NCBI RefSeq assembly: GCF_039524015.1
Contig: NZ_BAAAGF010000001.1
Coordinates: forward strand, 124,001-188,000
DNA from: Gaetbulibacter_B jejuensis
GTDB lineage: Bacteria > Bacteroidota > Bacteroidia > Flavobacteriales > Flavobacteriaceae
Length of the DNA: 64,000 nt
Direction of reading: 5' to 3'
Shown here piece after piece: positions 18,072 to 26,552 of the stretch. The translations under genes were made by a program, and so were the position numbers. Under the pieces are notes generated by a model that was not told the origin of the DNA, searched no databases, and saw only the letters and a program-made list of their open reading frames with translations. The stretch's first letter is position 1, and every line of letters starts with the position of its first letter.

Positions 18072-18500
18072 CTAAAAAATCCATTTTAAAATGGTTATAA
18101 AACCAATGATTATTAATACGATTAAAGAAATCAAGAACCCTCCTATAACATAACCAACTAATTTATCTTTCCAACTCTCTTTATACTCTGAAATAGATTC
18201 AATTTCTAATCTAGGTTTATTCAATAGCTCTATATAATGGAAATCAAAATCCGTATTTTCTGAAATAAAATCTGGAGATAGTGCAAATGTTTCAATTTTG
18301 TTTTTATCAAAACTTCTTTTGTTTATCTCTAATCCGGCTTCAAGAAGATAGGACGCATAGAGCAATAACCCCTCTTTATTTGCTTTTATACAACTTTCAT
18401 CTATATCTCTTCCATATTGAAAAAAGCCCAAATAAGCTTTCTCTTTAGAATTTCCTTCTTTCAATTGATTAATGATTGTATAAATAATATTATTTGTCAT
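18072..18500 (-). CDS. Hypothetical single-pass membrane protein coupled to rtcB
   Basis: 142 residues, family not recognised. The first 110 residues are soluble and helical, and one C-terminal membrane segment (about 116-140, VIGGFLISLIVLIIIGFITI) anchors it with the bulk in the cytoplasm. The ATG overlaps the rtcB stop (ATGA), so it is translated from the rtcB mRNA and may act with it. No catalytic pattern was seen. Confidence 0.6.
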   Translation of the reverse strand: MTNNIIYTIINQLKEGNSKEKAYLGFFQYGRDIDESCIKANKEGLLLYASYLLEAGLEINKRSFDKNKIETFALSPDFISENTDFDFHYIELLNKPRLEIESISEYKESWKDKLVGYVIGGFLISLIVLIIIGFITILKWIF

Positions 18501-19885
18501 CTTTTTTTATTTCTTCTTTTTTTCCAAGGCGCATTTTTCTTCCAATCACCTGCCATGATACATCCATAAGGCACCACCTCATCTATTACTTTTCCTAAAC
18601 CAAATTCATCCATTTGATTCCTTACGGTTTCTGCATTTTTATAGGCACTTGGTAATTCTGTAATATCAATTTCTTCAGAGAAAAACCTAACGTCCAATCC
18701 TTGCGTTTCTTCATTAAATATCTCTTGAAACGTTCCTGTTTTACTCTTTCTATGTTGTGTTCTACTCACATTTCTACCTGCTCCGTGTGGTGCAAAACCT
18801 AAATTAGAGTTTGTCGTTTCTCCTTCAACAATCAAAACAGGTTCAGACATATTTAACGGAATCAATCTTGGCCCTGTAATATCTGGCATAAACTTTTTAT
18901 CTAAAGGCGTTGCACCTTTAGCATGGTAAAACAAATCACCATCTTTGAACACAAAATTATGCTCATTCCAAAACCTTTTTTCTTTATCAATTCCTAATTT
19001 TTCTAAAGTAGCATCGTGCAAAACCTCGTGGTTTTTCTTTGTCCATTTTCTAATAATCTGCAAAGCTTCCCAGTATTGCTTTCCTTCTTCTGTTTCAAAA
19101 GGAATCCATGCATTTTGTTTTAAGGTGTCTGGAGACAATTCTCTTCTAAATTTCTCAGCAACTTTCATCCCTTTAGAATATAAGTTAGCTCCCAATCCTC
19201 TACTACCATGATGCGTTACCATCATAGTGTTACCTGTCTTTTTAGATTTACCAACGAATAAAAAGTGATTTCCATCACCTTGTGTTCCTAAATGAGACCT
19301 TGCAGATGAAATACATTTTTGGTCATTTAAAAAATAGTTCGCTTCTATCTCAGCTAACAAATCCATAGGAAATCTAAACTGGCTTTCTCTAGAACGTCCA
19401 CCTGCACCAAAATGAGTTATACTATGAGCTGCATCTAAAACATCTTTTGGGTCTGCTTTTCCAAAATCTGTCAACATCACCGAACAACAAATATCTGCGC
19501 TATGCATTCCCGGATGAATAGCGTTTTTTGCTACCACAACACCACCCACTGGAATTGTCCCTTTTGGTCCTGTTGGGCAAGCATCTGGCATAATTGCTCC
19601 ATCAACCAGAGTAGGCGTTTTCATAAGCTCTTCCATAGTTTCAACAACAGAATTCACATTAGTTACTTCTAATTCATTTTCAGCTTTAATGTTAATTGAA
19701 AATGGAATGCTTTCTACATGCAATGCAATAGGGTCAGGGGATTTAAATTGCTCTAGGTAGTTACTTAAAGCATCACCTTCCAATTCATTTTCGTTAATAT
19801 AGTCTAAAGCTTCTTTAAACCATTTTCCTGACCTAAATCCTAAGTTAATTAAATCGTATCCTGTTATCTTGTTTGTGTTTTTCAT
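18497..19885 (-). CDS. rtcB: RtcB-family RNA ligase, variant type
   Basis: 462 residues. Metal and guanylylation motifs are recognisable: MHSADICCS (the Asp and Cys of the usual DxxCG site), LGTQGDGNHFLFV (His), THHGSRGLG (His) and PHGAGRNVSRTQ, whose His would carry GMP. RtcB joins 2',3'-cyclic phosphate or 3'-phosphate ends to 5'-OH ends with GTP and Mn2+. The first motif differs from the common DIGCG, so this is a divergent subgroup. It is transcribed away from a WYL regulator, which replaces the RtcR usually linked to rtcB. The leader contains a 10-bp GC-rich hairpin. Confidence 0.9.
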   Translation of the reverse strand: MKNTNKITGYDLINLGFRSGKWFKEALDYINENELEGDALSNYLEQFKSPDPIALHVESIPFSINIKAENELEVTNVNSVVETMEELMKTPTLVDGAIMPDACPTGPKGTIPVGGVVVAKNAIHPGMHSADICCSVMLTDFGKADPKDVLDAAHSITHFGAGGRSRESQFRFPMDLLAEIEANYFLNDQKCISSARSHLGTQGDGNHFLFVGKSKKTGNTMMVTHHGSRGLGANLYSKGMKVAEKFRRELSPDTLKQNAWIPFETEEGKQYWEALQIIRKWTKKNHEVLHDATLEKLGIDKEKRFWNEHNFVFKDGDLFYHAKGATPLDKKFMPDITGPRLIPLNMSEPVLIVEGETTNSNLGFAPHGAGRNVSRTQHRKSKTGTFQEIFNEETQGLDVRFFSEEIDITELPSAYKNAETVRNQMDEFGLGKVIDEVVPYGCIMAGDWKKNAPWKKRRNKKR

Positions 19886-19901
19886 CTTAAATTAATTTTA
19901 A

Positions 19902-19930
19902 GCTCCGTTAGCTTCCCTGTCTAACGGAGC
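19902..19930 (-). promoter_or_regulatory. Leader hairpin just before rtcB
   Basis: A perfect 10-bp stem GCTCCGTTAG/CTAACGGAGC (19902-19911 with 19921-19930), loop 9 nt, 16 bp upstream of the rtcB ATG. It has no T run in the rtcB direction, so it is more likely an mRNA structure than a terminator. A second small hairpin (AAGTCTT/AAGACTT, 19940-19957) lies just upstream of it. Confidence 0.6.
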
Positions 19931-19980
19931 ACTACTTTAAAGTCTTTCAAAAGACTTATTCATGATTCCGATACAAATAT

Positions 19981-20015
19981 TTTATCTATATGCGCAATCT
20001 TTTTGCGTAGATAAA
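19981..20015. promoter_or_regulatory. Bipartite palindrome between rtcB and the WYL regulator gene
   Basis: TTTATCTA (19981-19988) pairs with TAGATAAA (20008-20015), and inside it CGCAA (19993-19997) pairs with TTGCG (20003-20007). The position, 33 bp before the regulator start and about 100 bp before rtcB, suits an operator for the divergent pair. Confidence 0.5.
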
Positions 20016-20047
20016 TTTATTTCTTATTTTTCATTAAAATTTCCTCT

Positions 20048-21067
20048 GTGGCTTTAAACAAAAATGCTCTAATACGCTATAAGACTATTGACAAATGTCT
20101 TCAAAACAATTTTAGGCAATGGACTCTAGATAATTTAATAAACGCCTGTTCTGATGCATTATATGAATATGAAGGAAGAGCAATAAATGTTAGCAAACGA
20201 ACAATTCAGTTAGATATTCAAATGATGCGTAGCGATAAATTAGGTTACAATGCACCTATAGTTGTTTATAACAAGAAGTTTTACAAATACGAAGATGAGG
20301 ACTACTCTATAACTAATATTCCTTTGAATGAGAATGACATGAATGTACTTTCTGAAACTGTAGAAATGCTAAAACAGTTTAAAGATTTCTCTTTATTTTC
20401 TGAATTAGGAGGTATCATTCAACGATTAGAAGACAAAGTATATACGGAAAAGACAGACCAATCAGCCATCATTCATTTGGATAAAAATGAAAAATTAAAA
20501 GGTTTAGAACATTTGGATGTTTTGTATCAGTCTATTATTAAGAGAATGGTTTTGAAAATAAAATATCAGTCATTCAAGGCAAGGGAAGCTTCTGAAGTCA
20601 TTTTTCACCCCTACATATTAAAGGAGTTTAACAACCGTTGGTTTTTAATAGGAAGACCTGGAAAAGAGGCTAAAAAACCTATAGTTACTTTTGCTTTAGA
20701 TAGAATTTTATGTATTGACTACGACACTTCTATTACATATAAAAATAATAATTTCAATGGAGATGAATATTATAGAGATGTTATTGGTGTAACAGTTTCT
20801 AACAATAGAGCAGAACGTATCCAACTTTGGGTTGACAAAAAAAATGCACCTTATGTAATCACGAAACCCTTCCATCGTTCCCAAAGAATAATAAAGAAAA
20901 CAGAAGATGGCGTCATTTTTAATATTTTTGTTCAGATTAACTTTGAACTTGAACGCTTAATTTTAGGGTTTGGTGATTCTATTGAAGTTATTAAACCCAA
21001 ACGTCTTAGAGATAGAATGAAACTAAAGCTTGAAAAAGCAGCAGGATTTTATAAGGATTTTGGTTAA
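20048..21067 (+). CDS. WYL-domain transcriptional regulator
   Basis: 339 residues, starting at GTG 20048 (VALNKNALIRYKTIDKCL, initiator Met). The N-terminal winged HTH (about 1-75) includes SKRTIQLDIQMMRS. A WYL domain (about 130-285) has the ligand-facing FNNRWFLIGRPG and VTFALDRI. A WCX-like C-terminal extension follows, ending FGDSIEVIKPKRLRDRM. WYL regulators commonly respond to nucleic acid or nucleotide ligands. Divergence from rtcB suggests control of RNA repair. It lies just outside the left att site of the element. Confidence 0.85.
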   Translation: MALNKNALIRYKTIDKCLQNNFRQWTLDNLINACSDALYEYEGRAINVSKRTIQLDIQMMRSDKLGYNAPIVVYNKKFYKYEDEDYSITNIPLNENDMNVLSETVEMLKQFKDFSLFSELGGIIQRLEDKVYTEKTDQSAIIHLDKNEKLKGLEHLDVLYQSIIKRMVLKIKYQSFKAREASEVIFHPYILKEFNNRWFLIGRPGKEAKKPIVTFALDRILCIDYDTSITYKNNNFNGDEYYRDVIGVTVSNNRAERIQLWVDKKNAPYVITKPFHRSQRIIKKTEDGVIFNIFVQINFELERLILGFGDSIEVIKPKRLRDRMKLKLEKAAGFYKDFG

Positions 21068-21141
21068 AAACGAATTCAATCGTACAAATAATGAAAACAA
21101 AAAACCTCAACATATTCATAATCAAATAGTTAAGGTTTTAA

Positions 21142-21156
21142 AAGTACTCAAGGTGG
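21142..21156. repeat. Left attachment site of the integrated element
   Basis: AAGTACTCAAGGTGG is identical to 31167-31181, where it forms the 3' end of tRNA-Leu. It marks the left junction (attL). The integrase gene begins 173 bp inside. Confidence 0.85.
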
Positions 21157-21329
21157 CAGTACAAATGACGCATCCTATTCTATAGTATTAAATAGCAAAT
21201 ACCCTTCAAAACCCTTATATACAAAAGATTTCACAAAAATAAAAATGGAAAATAATTTAAACCCATGGAAATAAAACTTACTTTTACGTACGTTTTTTTA
21301 AAAAGTTGTACGCAAATAAATTTAGTTTT

Positions 21330-22586
21330 ATGGCAAGATTATATTTCCTGTATCGTTCCAAAAAAGAATCCGCTTATTTAAAAGTAAGACTTCAACTTAA
21401 CTCTAACAGGGAGCAATTTGAAGCTACCACTAAAATCAGAAGCCTTAAAAGTGCTTGGGCTAAGAAAAGAAATTTAAGTGCTGAAGAAAAAAACAGCCTA
21501 ACTCAATTCAATGTAAAAAGAAAGCCACTTGAAGATTACATTTATAAAAGATATGAGGAAGAATTACCTGATGCAACTAACAGGCAATGGTTGAAAAATG
21601 TAGTTAATGAATATTACGAGGACAAAAAACCAAACAGATTAGCACCTGAAAACCTTGTTGAGTTTATTGATTATTACATTGATTGCAGAAAAGAAGAAAA
21701 GGACATTAAAGAACGTCAAGTAATGCGTATCAATACAACTAAAAACAAACTTATTCGCCTTCAAAAAGAATACAATACAGTTTTTAGAATTAAGGATGTC
21801 AACGAAGACTTTAAAACAAAGTACATTCAGTTTTCGACAAAACATGGTTACTCACTTAATACACAGAGCAGAGAACTTGATAGAATTAAAACTTTTTGCA
21901 GAAATGCCAGTAAGAAAGGCGTAGAAGTCTATGCAGGATTTAATGACTTGAAAATTAAAGCTGAAAAAACTCCAAAAATATACTTAACAACTGACGAAAT
22001 AGAAGAAATTAAAAAAGTAGAATTAGAACAAGACTACTTGAATAATGCTCGAAATTGGTTGCTTATTAGCATATACACAGGTCAACGAATAAGTGATTTT
22101 ATGAGATTTACTAAGGACATGATAGTAAAAGATGAAAATAAAAGGTCATTTATAAAATTTGAGCAGCGAAAGACTGGCAAGGATATGTATATACCCATAT
22201 CAAAAGAACTCAAGCAATTATTATCTACCCTAAACGATGACTTTCCACGTCCAATATCTGACCAAAAGTATAATGATTATATCAAGATTGTTTGCAAAGA
22301 AGCCAAGATAAATCAGTTAGTAAGCGGCAAGAAAAGAGTTTGCATTGCAGAGGAAGGAAAAAAGCCAACCAAAAACGACTTTAGAAATGTTCTTGGGGAC
22401 TTTCCAAAGTGGGAGTTAGTAAGTAGTCATATTGGGCGAAGAACGTTTGCCACAAACAATTATGGCAAGATACCAACGCCTTATTTAATCTACATTACTG
22501 GGCATCATTCAGAAGCCCAGTTTTTGAACTATATTGTTTTGCCTGATTATGAAAAAGCCGCACAGGCGTTTGATTACTTTAATTAG
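21330..22586 (+). CDS. int: Tyrosine recombinase (integrase) of the element
   Basis: 418 residues from the ATG at 21330 (MARLYFLYRSKKESAYLKV). A TTG 24 bases upstream is possible but less likely. An N-terminal arm-binding domain and a SAM-like core-binding domain (about 95-190) are followed by the catalytic domain with Arg in YTGQRISDFM, Lys in KTGKDMYIPI, HIGRRTFATN (His and second Arg), GHHSEAQ and Tyr in FLNYI. All six catalytic positions are present, so it should be active. It lies next to attL, as usual for tRNA-targeting integrases. Confidence 0.93.
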   Translation: MARLYFLYRSKKESAYLKVRLQLNSNREQFEATTKIRSLKSAWAKKRNLSAEEKNSLTQFNVKRKPLEDYIYKRYEEELPDATNRQWLKNVVNEYYEDKKPNRLAPENLVEFIDYYIDCRKEEKDIKERQVMRINTTKNKLIRLQKEYNTVFRIKDVNEDFKTKYIQFSTKHGYSLNTQSRELDRIKTFCRNASKKGVEVYAGFNDLKIKAEKTPKIYLTTDEIEEIKKVELEQDYLNNARNWLLISIYTGQRISDFMRFTKDMIVKDENKRSFIKFEQRKTGKDMYIPISKELKQLLSTLNDDFPRPISDQKYNDYIKIVCKEAKINQLVSGKKRVCIAEEGKKPTKNDFRNVLGDFPKWELVSSHIGRRTFATNNYGKIPTPYLIYITGHHSEAQFLNYIVLPDYEKAAQAFDYFN

Positions 22587-22594
22587 CTGTATCT

Positions 22595-23359
22595 ATGAAA
22601 GATAAACAAAATAAAAAATCCATAAGCATGAAGCTAATAGCTGAAGATTGGTTAATAATGGATTTAGAAGAAAGAAAAGAGTTTGAAACAGACTTTAAGA
22701 AACTATATGACTTTCTCTCTAAAAGGTATGACCAAGAAATTGAACTACATTCAAACTTGAACGACAAAGTTCATTTTATTCAAAGCCTAATGGATAAAAT
22801 AACAGAAGCCTTACACGATGCTAAACATAAACATCAAATAAGTGAATTAACTGAACAGCATATTGAAGCACTCAATGGCTTGAGAAATGTATTTGAAAAA
22901 AGGATGAATGATTTATATTTAGGTGTCCCAACTATTCCAAAAAAAATAGATAATGAAAAATCTAAAGGACGTCCAAAATCAATTACTAAATCATTTGTAA
23001 GCTATATTAATAAGGAATGGACGCCAAAAGGTAAAGAAGCTTTTGTAGGCATATTAAAGTCCAAATTCAAAACGGATATTTATAAAAGCTACAAAGAGGG
23101 AGACAAACAACCTTTAAACCTAATAACACTAGCTTTATTTGATTTGAAAATTTTCCCGACTGGATTGAAAAAAAAGCAAATGTTTGAATCTACCGGAATG
23201 CTCTTATTGGACGAAGTGCCTAAAGGACAATCCAATTTCAATCAGTTTATGAAAAATACAAATTATAAAGACTATGACGACTTCGATAAGTATTACAGAA
23301 TACTAAAGGAATTGGTGGAGGAAATAGGCAAAATATATCCCGATTTCAAAATAGATTAA
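22595..23359 (+). CDS. Unknown protein co-transcribed with the integrase
   Basis: 254 residues starting 8 bases after the integrase stop. Family not recognised. The first 110 residues are charged and helical with coiled-coil character (LSKRYDQEIELHSNLND and similar). A basic linker SKGRPKSITKSF follows, then a helical C-terminal half with a FNQFMKNTNYKDYDDFDKYY segment. No enzyme motif was seen. Position suggests a role in integration, excision or their control. Confidence 0.6.
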   Translation: MKDKQNKKSISMKLIAEDWLIMDLEERKEFETDFKKLYDFLSKRYDQEIELHSNLNDKVHFIQSLMDKITEALHDAKHKHQISELTEQHIEALNGLRNVFEKRMNDLYLGVPTIPKKIDNEKSKGRPKSITKSFVSYINKEWTPKGKEAFVGILKSKFKTDIYKSYKEGDKQPLNLITLALFDLKIFPTGLKKKQMFESTGMLLLDEVPKGQSNFNQFMKNTNYKDYDDFDKYYRILKELVEEIGKIYPDFKID

Positions 23360-23397
23360 TTCCTTTATGAGTGGTAGAAAAATAGGAATATCTAAAC

Positions 23398-23955
23398 TTA
23401 AAGTAGCCTTTCAAAAAATTCATGTCTTATATCTAAAACAAAACTTGATTTTGCATTTCCCCTAGTATCATACTTTCTCTGCTGGTAAGAATGTAAAGGA
23501 GCGACACTTAAAACCTTTTTTAAATCACTAAACTTAATTCTCCACACCCCATTTACATACTCAACTTCATTAACAAAACTACCCATTTCAAATTTAACAG
23601 AGTGCCATTCTACCCAAAAGTAAATCAAGATATTTGGATATTTTTCACTATATCGTATAAAGTCTTTTTGATTAAAAACGACTGCATAACTAGGGTCAAT
23701 ACCATAAAGACTACCTGCTTTAAAAAAAGGGGTGTTTTGTGTTTTTAAATCTGCAAGTTGTTCGTTATTGAAAATCAAGTCTGGAGCAAATGGGTTTTGA
23801 ACTTTTTCAGGGTTGATTTGAACCTGCAAATTTTCCCCATACTTGTTTACAAAAGCCTGCTCAATTTTTTCTCCATCCTTACACCACAATTTTTTGGCTT
23901 GTAAATCCATGTGGTTGATTTCATTGCCATTTTTATCATATTGCTTATAGCTCAT
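23398..23955 (-). CDS. PD-(D/E)xK-type nuclease candidate in the restriction-modification unit
   Basis: 185 residues. APDLIFNNEQLADLKTQ gives P58-D59 and D69-x-K71, a classic PD-(D/E)xK active-site layout, with hydrophobic strands around it and an upstream Glu (E32). It starts directly at the stop of the SinI-like gene (no gap), downstream of the m5C methyltransferase, so it belongs to the same operon. It may be the restriction enzyme, a second subunit, or a nicking/repair nuclease. Family not recognised. Confidence 0.55.
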   Translation of the reverse strand: MSYKQYDKNGNEINHMDLQAKKLWCKDGEKIEQAFVNKYGENLQVQINPEKVQNPFAPDLIFNNEQLADLKTQNTPFFKAGSLYGIDPSYAVVFNQKDFIRYSEKYPNILIYFWVEWHSVKFEMGSFVNEVEYVNGVWRIKFSDLKKVLSVAPLHSYQQRKYDTRGNAKSSFVLDIRHEFFERLL

Positions 23956-24702
23956 TTATCTAATATGTTTATTTGTTGGGTCAATGTAAATACAGCTTGG
24001 ATTAGCTTTTATTGTTTTTTCTACGAATAAACGGAAGTTTTGTTCTGACAATGTTTTAACTCCAGTCATAGCAACTAATTTAGCCCAATTAAAAGTATTG
24101 TACTTTTTAGATTTTCTTCTATACCATTTTTCAATTGTTGTTCCATTTCTAACTCTGCTTGATGAACTGTTTTCTGAATTATCGCTATTTTTTACTTGCA
24201 ACAATCTTCCCTTATCTTGACAAAAATCAACCGCATCAATACAGCTTCCCCAACAACAATACCAACCAGTTCCAGCTAACTCTAAAGCCAAGTATTCTTC
24301 CAGCATATCCCCAATCAAATTTTCAGTAGTCATTAAAATCCCATGCCCTTCTTCAATAAAACCTAAATCCTTGGGTGCTAAATTTGAAGACCTATATGAC
24401 AAGGTTAACGCCATGATAGGGTCTGCGAAAGTAGATGATTTATTTGCTGTTCTTTGAGAAGGTCTGTTGTCAAATCCTTTAAAGTATGCTTCAACCCATT
24501 TACCTACATATTCTTGTAATGGTATTGGCTGAGCAACACCTTTAACCTTTTTTGGGTATCTAAGATTTGGTAAATTTCTTATGTCACTAAAAGCGTTTTG
24601 AGCTACAACGTCTAGAGCTTTGTCATATCTGCTTTTAGCGTGCATGGCAATGTATTTTGGAACATTGCTAAAATCCTTCTCATCAAATAAATACTTGTCC
24701 AT
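23956..24702 (-). CDS. Restriction endonuclease candidate, possibly SinI-like
   Basis: 248 residues from the ATG at 24702 (MDKYLFDEKDF). A TTG 21 bases upstream would add 7 residues. Numbered from this ATG, D156/D159 and Q169-V-K171 in IDAVDFCQDKGRLLQVKN could form a PD-(D/E)xK-like site with Gln in place of the acidic residue. NSENSSSSRVRNGTTI and KWYRR follow and recall SinI-family enzymes, which cut GGWCC. SinI is paired with an m5C methyltransferase, as here. The identification comes from memory of the family and is tentative. It lies 37 bp after the methyltransferase stop. Confidence 0.5.
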   Translation of the reverse strand: MDKYLFDEKDFSNVPKYIAMHAKSRYDKALDVVAQNAFSDIRNLPNLRYPKKVKGVAQPIPLQEYVGKWVEAYFKGFDNRPSQRTANKSSTFADPIMALTLSYRSSNLAPKDLGFIEEGHGILMTTENLIGDMLEEYLALELAGTGWYCCWGSCIDAVDFCQDKGRLLQVKNSDNSENSSSSRVRNGTTIEKWYRRKSKKYNTFNWAKLVAMTGVKTLSEQNFRLFVEKTIKANPSCIYIDPTNKHIR

Positions 24703-24739
24703 TTTGAGTAAATAAATACTCAAATAGAGTCAAGATTTA

Positions 24740-26005
24740 TTACTTATCCAAATAAACAGGTTCTTTTTTTTCTTTGATGATTTCTTTCTCGAATTCATTT
24801 ACAAATTCTAAATGAGAAGTTTTTTTGTATCTGGAATATTTAAAGTCATCAAAAGTGTCTGCCGTTTTGCCCTCAAAATGCGAGATAATTTCCCTACCAA
24901 TAGCACGCCCTAAACCAACAGGAACGGCATTACCTATTTGTTTATACTGGTCTGATATTGTTCCACCAAATTTCCATTTTAAGGGAAACTCTTGAAGCAC
25001 TTTGTATTCCTCAACGCTGATAGGTCTTAATTCGTTTGGGTGGCAAAGGTCTGTGGCGGGCATAGCTGGATTAGTAACAATTGTTGGCGACGGTTTATCC
25101 CAATCAAGCCTTCTTAAAAATCCCGTCTTACCACCACCTAAATAATAAGCCTTGCCCATAGCTTCTTTTTGTAGTTCATCAGGTAAATTCCTCCAGTTTT
25201 CACCCGCTTTAAGCAGCTTAAAATATTTGATACGTTTTTCAGTATAATTGATGTGATTATGCGTTTCAACTTTCGATAATTTCTTGAATGCAGATTTAAC
25301 TGTTTTCCATTTTGGCAGACCGTATTCGCCTGTTTGACTATGGGTTGGAGTAAGCCTGCTTACAGGAATTGCAGCTCTTGTTCCAATTATCACAATTCTT
25401 TCGCGTGATTGAGGTGTTCCAAAATTAGCCGCATTGTATAAATCAAAGTTTATTGAATATCCAGCAGCTTCTAACCTTTTGACAACATAAAACAAAGACG
25501 AGCCTTTTTTCTTCCTTGATTGGTTTGGTATATCACTTGAAAATTCATCAAGTACATCTAACTGAAAAATAGAAGACATTAAACCTCTAACATTTTCGAT
25601 TACAAAATAGTTTGGTTGAATATCCTCTATGACTTCCAAAAATTTTAAAAACACATTACCTCTTTCATCCGAAAAACCTTTTCTCTTTCCTGCTGTGCTA
25701 AATGCTTGACATGGTGGGCCACCTACAATTACATCTACCTCATTCCTATCATTCAAGTTGGCATGACGCAGAATATCATCAGTTGTGTAATTCCTAATAT
25801 CCCCTATTAAACCCATGCTAGGCTCATTTAGGCTTATAGTATTACGACTGGCTTTATCGTATTCACAACCAAGCATAACATTAAATCCTTCTTTCTCTAA
25901 ACCAATATCTAAACCCATTGCACCAGTAAAAAATGAAAGGGTGGTTAGTTTATTTGGTATAATTCTTTTGTTGGATATTTTATCAGTTATATTCTCTTTA
26001 ATCAT
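24740..26005 (-). CDS. DNA (cytosine-5-)-methyltransferase of a type II restriction-modification unit
   Basis: 421 residues. m5C motifs in order: I (LSFFTGAMGLDIGLE, about 23-37), IV (VGGPPCQAFS, catalytic C99), VI (ENVRG, about 147-151), VIII (QSRERIVIIG), a target-recognition region (about 250-330) and X (QIGNAVPVGLG). It protects host DNA by methylating C5 of cytosine within the recognition site. The specificity is not readable with certainty; GGWCC is suggested by the SinI-like neighbour. It is first in the operon, so methylase would be made before nuclease. Confidence 0.93.
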   Translation of the reverse strand: MIKENITDKISNKRIIPNKLTTLSFFTGAMGLDIGLEKEGFNVMLGCEYDKASRNTISLNEPSMGLIGDIRNYTTDDILRHANLNDRNEVDVIVGGPPCQAFSTAGKRKGFSDERGNVFLKFLEVIEDIQPNYFVIENVRGLMSSIFQLDVLDEFSSDIPNQSRKKKGSSLFYVVKRLEAAGYSINFDLYNAANFGTPQSRERIVIIGTRAAIPVSRLTPTHSQTGEYGLPKWKTVKSAFKKLSKVETHNHINYTEKRIKYFKLLKAGENWRNLPDELQKEAMGKAYYLGGGKTGFLRRLDWDKPSPTIVTNPAMPATDLCHPNELRPISVEEYKVLQEFPLKWKFGGTISDQYKQIGNAVPVGLGRAIGREIISHFEGKTADTFDDFKYSRYKKTSHLEFVNEFEKEIIKEKKEPVYLDK

Positions 26006-26014
26006 AGTAACAAA

Positions 26015-26022
26015 AATATAAT
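26015..26022 (-). promoter_or_regulatory. -7 element of the methyltransferase gene
   Basis: The minus strand reads TATTTTTG, a perfect TAnnTTTG, 9 bp before the ATG. The mRNA leader would be only a few bases or absent. Confidence 0.5.
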
Positions 26023-26342
26023 TTTGAAAATGAGTTTGAATACTGTCGTAACATTTATTATTAAATAGTTATTAATATTCTTTAAATGGATGTTTAAGTA
26101 CTTATAAAACAAAAAGTTACTTACACAACATCTTTTTTTTGATGCAATATGTTGCGCACTTCGACTCGCATTCAGACCACACGAATTTAAAATCCTGTTA
26201 TGAGTTTTGTTGCCTTTTTAATATTTAATCCGTCAAATTATCGACAGAGATGCTCATATAGTGAAGTTCTTGCTTGGTCGCAACGGTTATATAACATTGA
26301 TAAAAATGTCATTAAAACGACAGATAACAAAGAAAAATGAGA

Positions 26343-26370
26343 AAGTCCATAACACAATGATTATGGACTT
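26343..26370 (-). terminator. Terminator of the replication operon
   Basis: A 10-bp stem AAGTCCATAA/TTATGGACTT with an 8-nt loop, followed on the minus strand by a T-rich run. It lies 30 bp after the stop of the 48-residue ORF at 26401. Confidence 0.75.
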
Positions 26371-26400
26371 CCAAAAAAAGCAGAAACAACAAAAACAACT

Positions 26401-26547
26401 CTATCTAACCATAAGCAAATAGAGCGTCTCTGAATTACTTACCACGATGTTTTTCTTCATTTTAAACCCCTCCTTCAAGGCTTTGTTTATTTTTTTCTGA
26501 AAATCATCGCCATCGATATAACCTGTAATAAGCCTAATCTCTTTCAT
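26401..26547 (-). CDS. 48-residue DUF1737-like protein
   Basis: Read by hand on the minus strand: ATG at 26547, stop TAG at 26401-26403. The pattern I(T)GYIDGDDFQKKINKALKEGF, a short strand, then LYLLMVR resembles DUF1737, where a VNxxLxEGW helix is followed by a QAMVR strand. It starts 5 bases after the stop of the 242-residue gene and is followed by a terminator, which supports a real gene. Its function is unknown. Confidence 0.55.
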   Translation of the reverse strand: MKEIRLITGYIDGDDFQKKINKALKEGFKMKKNIVVSNSETLYLLMVR

Positions 26548-26552
26548 AATGA

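Larger units (their letters stand above)
26006..26400. other. 395-bp gene-free stretch upstream of the methyltransferase
   Basis: It holds the methyltransferase promoter (26015-26022) and the terminator at 26343-26370. CAACAT/ATGTTG inverted copies occur at about 26126 and 26147. No ORF, tRNA or known RNA family was recognised in 26023-26340. Confidence 0.6.

Noticed and set aside
18945..19211. ORF opposite rtcB and similar long antisense frames (for example 36098-36343, 47917-48291, 51457-51879)
   Set aside because: They lie fully inside well-identified genes, with low-complexity translations and no start context.
19902..19930. tRNA-like gene in the rtcB leader
   Set aside because: There is only a 10-bp stem with a 9-nt loop. 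No D, anticodon or T arms can be drawn.
26023..26340. Hidden gene or structured RNA before the methyltransferase
   Set aside because: Stops are frequent in all frames, and the only pairings seen (CAACAT/ATGTTG) are short.
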